Assembly: GCA_947587565.1 (NCBI GenBank)
Contig: CANPYA010000037.1
Location: 1 to 10,735, forward strand
Direction: 5' to 3'
DNA length: 10,735 nt
DNA from: an uncultured Bacilli bacterium
GTDB taxonomy: Bacteria; Bacillota_I; Bacilli_A; RF39; UBA660
In this document: positions 1-3,813 of the stretch, in pieces
Layout of the letters: each line of letters opens with the position of its first letter
Numbering within the stretch: the first letter of the stretch is position 1
The notes under the pieces: generated by a model
The model's input: the letters and a program-made list of their open reading frames with translations, nothing else
Databases searched by the model: none
What the model was told of the DNA's origin: nothing
Position numbers and translations under genes: made by a program

Positions 1-129
1 TCGATTGCTCTATCCATAAGAGATACTTATAACATCAATGAAACAATATTTTTTGTCGATAATAATTTAATTGATGTTTCTTTTATCTAAATAGTCATAT
101 TTGGTATTCAATATCTTTTTTAGTTGTTT

Positions 130-393
130 TTACTTCATTTCAATTTCTTTTTCGGACGTACATTCATAATTTGGCATTTCTACTTGGAATTGATTCAATC
201 TAAATATTCCTTCAATATCAACAACATCTGTTAAACGATATTTGCCATCTTGGGCTTTTAGTTTCAACTGGTCACAATTTGTGACCGTTTCATTTCCTTA
301 ATCTTTAAGTCTCTTTTTAAGTACTATCCAATAAGTTTGTGGATTATTACTTTCCAAAGTAACACTTACTATATCTATAACAAGATTTAATAA
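130..393 (-). pseudogene. BRO-N domain (phage antirepressor / DinD-like) gene remnant
   Basis: Read on the minus strand from 393, one frame gives VIDIVSVTLES, then NPQTYWIVLKKRLKD, an in-frame TAA (300-298), then GNETVTNCDQLKL and DGKYRLTDVVDIEGIFRL. This matches the core of the BRO-N family, found in phage antirepressors and DinD-like proteins, where the consensus reads roughly NPQTYW.VLKKRLK.EG.E.VTNC..LK and DGK.RLTD..DTE.IFRLIQS. The TAA sits where the family has an acidic codon (GAA/GAG), so it is probably a nonsense mutation. The expected start of the domain is missing (TAA at 396-394). The conserved segment after IFRL (IQSIPSPKAEPFK in relatives) is replaced by unrelated sequence ending in TAA at 132-130. 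Functional BRO-N proteins are DNA-binding and act in phage or mobile-element regulation; this copy is almost certainly dead and suggests an old prophage or mobile element beside the tRNA gene. Confidence 0.75.
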
Positions 394-532
394 TTAATTA
401 TAATTTTTATAAATGTTCATTTATTTTATATTTCTTATCGCCGGTTTCATGATTTAATAAATATTATTTATATATACTAAAATTATAAACTATTTAATAT
501 TTTTATCTTTTTCAATTTTTGGCTATTTTTTA

Positions 533-561
533 TTGAAATATTCCAAATATTGTTATATAAT
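533..561 (+). promoter_or_regulatory. Promoter of tRNA-Arg
   Basis: TTGAAA (533-538), a 17-base spacer and TATAAT (556-561) lie directly upstream of the tRNA. Transcription would start near 568, leaving a short 5' leader for RNase P to remove. Confidence 0.8.
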
Positions 562-576
562 CTAATTGTTCCAGTT

Positions 577-653
577 GTCTCCGTAGCTCAGCTGGATAGA
601 GCAATCGCCTTCTAAGCGATCGGTCAGGTGTTCGAATCACCTCGGGGACACCA
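577..653 (+). tRNA. tRNA-Arg (anticodon UCU), CCA encoded
   Basis: The 77-base sequence folds as a complete cloverleaf. The acceptor GTCTCCG pairs with CGGGGAC (one U-G pair) and is followed by A and a genome-encoded CCA (651-653). The D-arm is GCTC/GAGC. The anticodon stem ATCGC/GCGAT holds loop CTTCTAA, with anticodon TCT at 611-613. The T-arm AGGTG/CACCT holds TTCGAAT. It decodes AGA (and probably AGG), the main Arg codon in such AT-rich genomes. It stands alone between its own promoter and terminator. Confidence 0.97.
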
Positions 654-663
654 GAAGGTATTT

Positions 664-702
664 AACTCGAACTTTTAAATTATTTGTTAAGTTCGAGTTT
701 TT
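664..702 (+). terminator. Intrinsic terminator of tRNA-Arg
   Basis: AACTCGAACTT (664-674) and AAGTTCGAGTT (689-699) form a perfect 11-bp stem with a 14-base loop, followed by TTT. It lies 10 bases after the tRNA CCA end. Confidence 0.8.
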
Positions 703-726
703 ATATTCAATAATTTAGAATTATGA

Positions 727-828
727 GAACAATTAAAATTAATGCCATTATATTTACCATTTACTTTAAGCCAAAAAGATAAAGATGAATTGATAGTACA
801 TTTAGAAATCAACTTGTCAAAAATTTAA
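727..828 (+). pseudogene. Short protein-like fragment, probable gene remnant
   Basis: After an in-frame TGA (724-726), an open stretch encodes EQLKLMPLYLPFTL followed by SQKDKDELIVHLEINLSKI and a TAA (826-828). The residue mix looks like real protein rather than random AT-rich translation. An ATG lies at 742, but no Shine-Dalgarno precedes it and the fragment is only 27 residues from that ATG. Its last codons overlap the -35 box of the antisense RNA promoter at 814. I do not recognise the family; it may be the tail of a gene broken by rearrangement next to the tRNA, or a chance open frame. Confidence 0.25.
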
Positions 829-842
829 TTTTATGTTATTAT
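814..842 (+). promoter_or_regulatory. Promoter of antisense RNA copy 1
   Basis: TTGTCA (814-819), a 17-base spacer and TATTAT (837-842) make a strong sigma-A type promoter firing rightwards. It points against the small membrane-peptide gene on the minus strand. The same promoter, with the same spacing, recurs at 1159-1187. Confidence 0.75.
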
Positions 843-876
843 GAATATGTCAAGGAAACTTGAATAAAATAAAAAA

Positions 877-911
877 GGAATACCTAATTTTGAAGAGTTA
901 GGTACTATTCC
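877..911 (-). terminator. Terminator of the small toxin message
   Basis: On the minus strand GGAATagtACCTAA pairs with TTAGGTATTCC (one 3-base bulge) and is followed by TTTTTTATTTTATT. It would end the toxin transcript near 868. The same inverted repeat forms the middle hairpin of the plus-strand antisense RNA. Confidence 0.6.
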
Positions 912-925
912 CAAAATTTTAGGTC

Positions 926-957
926 AGTACCGACTTATACAGTTGGTACTATTTTTA
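926..957 (+). terminator. Terminator of antisense RNA copy 1
   Basis: A 10-bp stem (926-935 with 941-950, one G-U pair) with a 5-base loop is followed by ATTTTTATT. The stem also contains the stop codon region of the minus-strand toxin ORF (935-937). Confidence 0.75.
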
Positions 958-1027
958 TTAGAATGATCAAAATCACAATAATAAGGAGTATTATGATAGT
1001 ACAAAGATATTTCTCTGATTTTCTCAT
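935..1027 (-). CDS. Small hydrophobic membrane peptide, putative type I toxin (30 aa)
   Basis: ATG at 1027-1025 to TAA at 937-935 encodes 30 residues. A charged N-terminus MRKSEK is followed by one continuous membrane helix of Ile/Leu/Val (YLCTIIILLIIVILIILI, about residues 7-24), then KIVPTV. The ribosome binding site AAAGGGGGTGAT (1042-1031) differs at one position from the full anti-16S complement and ends 3 bases before the ATG, among the strongest in the window. The message has its own extended -10 promoter and terminator, and a convergent antisense RNA covers its 3' end. Small size, single TM, strong but sequesterable SD and the antisense partner fit type I toxins (TxpA, BsrG, Fst type) that act on the membrane. 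No sequence homology to a named toxin is claimed. A neutral small membrane protein is the alternative. Confidence 0.6.
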   Translation of the reverse strand: MRKSEKYLCTIIILLIIVILIILIKIVPTV

Positions 1028-1030
1028 AAT

Positions 1031-1064
1031 ATCACCCCCTTTCACATAAAAATGTTTAAGGGAA
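1031..1064 (-). promoter_or_regulatory. Hairpin sequestering the toxin Shine-Dalgarno
   Basis: In the minus-strand leader TTCCCTT (1064-1058) pairs with AAGGGGG (1041-1035; two G-U pairs). Inside it ACAT (1055-1052) pairs with ATGT (1047-1044) around a TTTT loop. The whole GGGGG core of the Shine-Dalgarno is base-paired, so translation would be low until the structure is opened. Confidence 0.55.
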
Positions 1065-1099
1065 ATAGTACCTAAACTAACTAAGCATTCCTATTAAAT

Positions 1100-1108
1100 A
1101 TTATACCA
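1100..1108 (-). promoter_or_regulatory. Extended -10 promoter of the small toxin gene
   Basis: On the minus strand TGGTATAAT (1108-1100) is a perfect extended -10 element. No good -35 is seen at 16-18 bases, which extended -10 promoters tolerate. Transcription would begin near 1093, giving a leader of about 66 bases and a message of roughly 225 nt. Confidence 0.65.
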
Positions 1109-1158
1109 AACATTTGTTATTAAAGTACCGGACAAAAAAAGAAATTTCAACAATTCCA

Positions 1159-1187
1159 TTGTCTGTAAATAATTTTTATGATATTAT
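1159..1187 (+). promoter_or_regulatory. Promoter of antisense RNA copy 2
   Basis: TTGTCT (1159-1164), a 17-base spacer and TATTAT (1182-1187). It is clearly homologous to the copy 1 promoter at 814-842, and TATTATGAATNTGTCAAGG is shared. Confidence 0.65.
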
Positions 1188-1193
1188 GAATTT

Positions 1194-1300
1194 GTCAAGG
1201 GATTGACATAAAGGAATACTTAATATTTTGCGTTGTTGAGTGTTGTCAAATTGTTTTGGCTTCCACCTAAATCATAAATGAGTTAGGCAAATTTCTTTTT
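1194..1300 (+). ncRNA. Putative antisense RNA, copy 2 (~107 nt)
   Basis: It has the same plan as copy 1. The 5' hairpin is GTCAA-GGGA-TTGAC (1194-1207; again a GNRA tetraloop). The middle hairpin pairs AATACTTAA (1215-1223) with TTGAGTGTT (1236-1244). The terminator hairpin CCTAA/TTAGG plus TCAT/ATGA (1266-1287) is followed by a T-rich run (1292-1300). The hairpins are kept although their sequences differ from copy 1, which argues for selection on RNA structure. Its partner peptide frame (1299-1391, minus) appears broken, so this RNA may be an orphan antitoxin or may act on copy 1. Confidence 0.5.
1266..1300 (+). terminator. Terminator of antisense RNA copy 2
   Basis: CCTAA (1266-1270) pairs with TTAGG (1283-1287) and TCAT (1272-1275) with ATGA (1278-1281), separated by one A-G mismatch. 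CAAATTTCTTTTT follows. Confidence 0.5.
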
Positions 1301-1391
1301 ATATTAAAACTATATATAATAAAAATATTAAGAGAAAAATTATTATTACTAAAGATAAGATTAATAAATATTTCTTGTTCGTTAAACATTT
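1299..1391 (-). pseudogene. Degraded second small hydrophobic toxin frame
   Basis: The minus-strand frame ending at TAA 1301-1299 reads KCLTNKKYLLILSLVIII then FLLIFLLYIVLI. That is a basic N-terminus and a single membrane helix like the intact 30-residue peptide (both share a K-Y-L lead into the helix). It sits at the corresponding place relative to the copy 2 antisense promoter. No ATG, GTG or TTG start lies in this frame. An ATG at 1389-1387 is out of frame, so a small indel near 1375-1388 would explain the loss. No Shine-Dalgarno or -10 box is evident. AT-rich DNA readily gives hydrophobic frames, so the case rests on the parallel layout. Confidence 0.35.
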
Positions 1392-1442
1392 AAAAAAAAA
1401 TTAAAAAATAGTCAATTTATTAAGTTTCCTTAAATTTGTTTT

Positions 1443-1472
1443 AAAGTCAAAGGTCAAAATAATATTGACTTT
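1443..1472. repeat. Inverted repeat overlapping the promoter of the 1524 gene
   Basis: AAAGTCAA (1443-1450) and TTGACTTT (1465-1472) form a perfect 8-bp inverted repeat with a 14-base spacer. The right arm contains the -35 box TTGACT. It could be an operator, or a weak terminator for transcripts arriving from the left because a T-run follows. Confidence 0.4.
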
Positions 1473-1493
1473 TTTTCTTTTTTTTATTATACT
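1465..1493 (+). promoter_or_regulatory. Promoter of the two-TM hypothetical gene
   Basis: TTGACT (1465-1470), 17 T-rich bases and TATACT (1488-1493). Transcription would start near 1500, about 24 bases before the ATG, with an AAGGAGG Shine-Dalgarno at 1509-1515. Confidence 0.8.
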
Positions 1494-1523
1494 AGTTAAT
1501 ACTTTTTTAAGGAGGCATTTACT

Positions 1524-2096
1524 ATGAATCAAGAATTAATTAGATTAACTAATCGTCTAGGAGCGGTATCAAATGAAAATGGCAAAATTGATATTGTTGA
1601 AAAAGCCAATGATTCTTATGATTTTACCGATATATTAAATAAAGAAAATGATTTAGAGATTATTAATAAAGATTTAAGTCATAATAAAGATAATTTAACA
1701 GATGTCCAACATAAAATTATAATTTCAGAATTTTATAACATAACACTTTATACATTAGAAATATTACTATTTTTGTTTTTACATACAGAATGTTCTTTAA
1801 ATGTTACATTACTTGTTAATTTATTAACCTATTTACCTTATAAAGGAGTTATTCTTTTAACATATGGTACAAGATTAAGCAAATTAACTAAAAAAAGTAA
1901 ATTAAAAGAAAAAATACAAGATTTGCTTGTTAAAAAAAGCCAAGTTGAAGAAGAATTACAATTAATGCAAGAAAAAACCAAATATCAAAAACATACTTCT
2001 ATAAATAATTATAAAAATCAAATTTTTATCTATTCTTTAGAAACAGATAATTTAACTGAAGGAAAAAATAAAGTATTAAGTTTAAAAATAAAATAA
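1524..2096 (+). CDS. Hypothetical membrane protein with two TM segments and a coiled coil
   Basis: This is a 190-residue protein that I do not recognise. The start is well supported: AAGGAGG ends 8 bases before the ATG and a consensus promoter lies just upstream. The N-terminal ~65 residues are polar and acidic. Two hydrophobic stretches follow at about 66-86 (containing LEILLFLFLH) and 93-113, linked by a short turn, so both ends should lie on the same side of the membrane. Residues about 117-152 are rich in Lys, Glu and Leu (KLKEKIQDLLVKKSQVEEEL) and are probably a coiled coil. There is no signal peptide and no catalytic motif. It is monocistronic, with its own promoter, and its stop codon abuts that of the convergent gene with no gap, so no separate terminator fits between them. 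It lies beside the toxin-antitoxin region and may belong to the same accessory block. Confidence 0.75.
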   Translation: MNQELIRLTNRLGAVSNENGKIDIVEKANDSYDFTDILNKENDLEIINKDLSHNKDNLTDVQHKIIISEFYNITLYTLEILLFLFLHTECSLNVTLLVNLLTYLPYKGVILLTYGTRLSKLTKKSKLKEKIQDLLVKKSQVEEELQLMQEKTKYQKHTSINNYKNQIFIYSLETDNLTEGKNKVLSLKIK

Positions 2097-3251
2097 CTAT
2101 CTTATTATATATGGATCATTTACTAATCCAACTCCTGATAAATTAATACTACTATCTATATAAAAGACTGGTCTTATTTGTTCTCTATATCCTAAATATC
2201 CAGAAAATGCACTTACTGAGCCATCATATTTAACAATATAATAAGGTACAACTTCGCCATGATCTAAAAGCCAATCCATATCACCATTATAAAGCCAATT
2301 GGAAAAGTCATAAGTTTTTTTCCAATCTCTTTCGTTATCGTAAGCTAAATAATAATCCGACAAATACATTAGTCCTACTTTATTTTCAACAAAATCTTCC
2401 CATCCTTGTTCAATTTCATAAATTGTTTCGCCATTACCTTCTAAACTTAAAATAGTTCCGTATTTCCATTTACTAGTTAAAATTATATCTTGCCATTTAT
2501 TCTCTTTAAAGTAGGGATAATTTTCAACATTAGTTATAAAATAATTTCCATAACTATAATTTAATCCTCCTCTTAAAGGGGAATTTAACCAAGTATTAGT
2601 GCTATATTCCCAGGCATAATAACCAATCATAGTATTTTTTATAACTTTCAATGTTCCATCATCTGTTATACCAATAATCCGATACATATATAAATCAGGA
2701 TTATTTAAGCATTTATGTTTACTATTAGTTCCAAAACATAAATAATTATTATTCATTATCGGATAGTTATTAGGATTTTCTACTGAATCACTATATTCTT
2801 CATTGATACCTTGAAATCGATACATTCCTCCAACTAAAGTTGAACTTAAACCAACAGGTTTATTATCTAAAATATCTTGAACCCTAAATATAGGGGCATT
2901 ATCAAAATATAAAGTACAATTGACTGTTTTATTGCTAGTTATAGTTACTCCTTCCCCATCAGTAGAAATAATTTCTTGGGTATTTAAAAGTTCATTATTT
3001 AAATCTGTACAAGTACTTTTTAAAATATTTAAAGTATATCCTAAATTTAAAGCATCAAAAATACTTCCAGAAAATTCTTCATAAGTATCGGTATTATTAT
3101 CTTTAAACATTATTGCAAATTGTGATTTAGAATTTTTTAAATTATTAGTATTGGAATTAATTTCAGCATTGTGCAAAATTATTAAAGGCATGATAAATAA
3201 AATTATTAACAATATACCTATTACTATCTTTTTATTTTGCATATGCATCAT
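2097..3251 (-). CDS. Membrane-anchored extracytoplasmic protein, DUF6273-like C-terminus
   Basis: This 384-residue protein has a short basic N-terminus and one hydrophobic segment (about 8-26, IVIGILLIILFIMPLIIL) with no clear signal-peptidase or lipobox site, so it is probably anchored with the rest outside. From about 185 it carries a pattern common in surface proteins of low-GC gut Bacillota. YRIIGITDDGTLKVIKN is followed by aromatic repeats with W and Y, then VGLMYLSDYYLAYD, and finally RPVFYIDSSINLSG with VNDPYIIR at the end. I associate this arrangement with DUF6273-type proteins; the match is from memory of motifs and the function is unknown. Cysteines (CTD..., NCTLY, CFGTNSKHKC) could form disulfides. 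The start is ambiguous (ATGs at 3251, 3248 and 3242) because no strong Shine-Dalgarno precedes any. A strong promoter with a palindrome over its -35 suggests repression by the divergent XRE regulator. Confidence 0.75.
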   Translation of the reverse strand: MMHMQNKKIVIGILLIILFIMPLIILHNAEINSNTNNLKNSKSQFAIMFKDNNTDTYEEFSGSIFDALNLGYTLNILKSTCTDLNNELLNTQEIISTDGEGVTITSNKTVNCTLYFDNAPIFRVQDILDNKPVGLSSTLVGGMYRFQGINEEYSDSVENPNNYPIMNNNYLCFGTNSKHKCLNNPDLYMYRIIGITDDGTLKVIKNTMIGYYAWEYSTNTWLNSPLRGGLNYSYGNYFITNVENYPYFKENKWQDIILTSKWKYGTILSLEGNGETIYEIEQGWEDFVENKVGLMYLSDYYLAYDNERDWKKTYDFSNWLYNGDMDWLLDHGEVVPYYIVKYDGSVSAFSGYLGYREQIRPVFYIDSSINLSGVGLVNDPYIIR

Positions 3252-3273
3252 TCTTTTCTACTCTACAATTATT

Positions 3274-3303
3274 AGTATAGCAAAGTCTAAGACGTATTGT
3301 CAA
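3274..3303 (-). promoter_or_regulatory. Promoter of the surface-protein gene
   Basis: On the minus strand a perfect TTGACA (3303-3298), an 18-base spacer and TATACT (3279-3274). Transcription would start near 3267, about 16 bases before the first ATG. The -35 box lies inside the palindrome 3292-3308. Confidence 0.8.
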
Positions 3304-3308
3304 TACGT
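3292..3308. promoter_or_regulatory. Palindromic operator candidate
   Basis: ACGTATTG-T-CAATACGT is a perfect 8+1+8 palindrome in the intergenic region between the divergent surface-protein and XRE genes. It covers the -35 box of the former. A dimeric Cro/CI-type repressor, most simply the neighbouring 70-residue protein, would be expected to bind such a site and block the surface-protein promoter. Binding is inference. Confidence 0.65.
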
Positions 3309-3360
3309 AACAAAGTAAAAACAATTATAACCTGTTTTATAATTTAACTTAGGTGTAAAT

Positions 3361-3573
3361 ATGGAATTTAAAGCAAATAATTACAAACCAAATGAAATAT
3401 TAAGATTTATGCGAGAAGCAACTAACATGACCCAAAAAGATTTTGCCAAAAGAATTAATAAATCTAAAGATTGGCAACAATCTAATGAGTATGGACGGAC
3501 TAACTACTATTTTAAAGACTTATTAAATATTGCTAATGAGTATAATTTTGAAATAAAAATCATTAAAAAATAG
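3361..3573 (+). CDS. Small XRE/Cro-CI family DNA-binding regulator
   Basis: This 70-residue protein is essentially one helix-turn-helix domain. ILRFMREATNMTQKDFAKRINKS (about 13-35) is the classic HTH_3 start (L+..R...g+TQ.efA..i..S). Then come a recognition-helix region KDWQQSNEYGR and LLNIANEYNFEIKIIKK at the end. The family binds palindromic DNA as a dimer, as in phage Cro/CI and many mobile-element or stress regulators. A TATAAT (3338-3343) sits just upstream with a poor -35, and the ribosome site is weak (AGGTG at 3351-3355, 5 bases from the ATG), so expression is probably low. It is divergent from the surface-protein gene across a perfect palindrome, which suggests it controls that gene and perhaps itself. 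No partner toxin is adjacent on its own strand. Confidence 0.85.
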   Translation: MEFKANNYKPNEILRFMREATNMTQKDFAKRINKSKDWQQSNEYGRTNYYFKDLLNIANEYNFEIKIIKK

Positions 3574-3612
3574 CAATTTCTTTTTTTGTCCGCTACTATT
3601 TTAAGAAATCTA

Positions 3613-3621
3613 TGTTATACT
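3613..3621 (+). promoter_or_regulatory. Extended -10 promoter of a possible small RNA
   Basis: TGTTATACT (3613-3621) is an extended -10 element without a good -35. It lies 40 bases after the XRE stop codon and would start an RNA near 3628. Confidence 0.5.
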
Positions 3622-3627
3622 TAATTT

Positions 3628-3755
3628 AGCAAGGATATTTTATCTTTGTTAGTTGGGGTTTTGGTTGTATTTTAAATTGTGAATATTTTTTTGAATTAGT
3701 TTTTCAAATCCTTTCTAAAAAATTTAATAGTTCCCCAACCTATTAAATTTTTTTT
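3628..3755 (+). ncRNA. Putative small RNA with C-rich terminator loop (~128 nt)
   Basis: The 213-base gap after the XRE gene contains a self-standing transcription unit. A predicted start near 3628 follows an extended -10. A 5' hairpin pairs GCAAGGATA (3629-3637) with TATCTTTGT (3641-3649). An unpaired GTTGGGG (3652-3658) follows. The unit ends in a perfect 11-bp terminator hairpin whose loop is TTCCCCAAC. The loop can pair over 7 bp with the upstream GTTGGGG, so a pseudoknot is possible. C-rich loops (UCCC) in Staphylococcus small RNAs such as RsaE pair with Shine-Dalgarno sequences; a similar role here is inference. The alternative is simply a long 3' UTR of the XRE gene. I do not recognise a known riboswitch. 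Confidence 0.45.
3720..3755 (+). terminator. Intrinsic terminator upstream of the carboxypeptidase gene
   Basis: AAATTTAATAG (3720-3730) and CTATTAAATTT (3740-3750) form a perfect 11-bp stem with a 9-base loop, followed by TTTTT. It ends the XRE or small-RNA transcript before the carboxypeptidase promoter. Confidence 0.8.
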
Positions 3756-3756
3756 A

Positions 3757-3785
3757 TTTAAAATAATTAATACTTATGATACAAT
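3757..3785 (+). promoter_or_regulatory. Promoter of the D,D-carboxypeptidase gene
   Basis: TTTAAA (3757-3762), a 17-base spacer and TACAAT (3780-3785), with an extended TGA before the -10. It lies just after the upstream terminator. Confidence 0.55.
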
Positions 3786-3813
3786 AATGTTAACTATAAT
3801 AAGGAGGGCCAAG

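Larger units (their letters stand above)
849..957 (+). ncRNA. Putative type I antitoxin antisense RNA, copy 1 (~109 nt)
   Basis: The start is predicted 7 bases after the -10 box. The RNA would open with hairpin TCAAG-GAAA-CTTGA (850-863; GNRA tetraloop). A second hairpin pairs GGAATACCTAA (877-887) with TTAGGTactATTCC (898-911). It ends with a 10-bp terminator stem AGTACCGACT/AGTTGGTACT (926-950) followed by ATTTTTATT. It is convergent to, and overlaps by about 90 nt, the 3' part of the minus-strand toxin message, including the last codons. That is the geometry of txpA/RatA and bsrG/SR4 in Bacillus subtilis. The assignment as antitoxin is inference from layout and structure; the RNA's three-hairpin architecture recurs in copy 2. 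Confidence 0.65.
896..1078. repeat. Long-range inverted repeat flanking the toxin ORF
   Basis: AGTTAGGTACTATTCCC (896-912) and the reverse complement of GGGAAATAGTACCTAAACT (1060-1078) differ only by two single-T insertions. In the toxin message the 5' leader could therefore pair with the 3' end over about 17 bp. This would be a 5'-3' long-distance interaction like those of hok and aapA messages. It uses the same CCC as the SD hairpin, so the two structures exclude each other. Confidence 0.6.

Noticed and set aside
409..465. Minus-strand short open stretch (YLLNHETGDKKYKINEHL) upstream of the BRO-N remnant
   Set aside because: It is too short, has no start signal or recognised family; it could be further phage debris, but chance is equally likely.
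994..1050. Plus-strand 18-codon ORF behind AAGGAG, opposite the toxin gene
   Set aside because: The peptide (MIVQRYFSDFLIISPPFT) is merely the complement of the toxin N-terminus and ribosome site, and transcript copy 1 should terminate before it at 957.
1416..1438. Minus-strand TTAAG-GAAA-CTTAA hairpin resembling the 5' hairpin of the antisense RNAs
   Set aside because: No convincing promoter or terminator surrounds it on that strand; it is too short to call a third copy.
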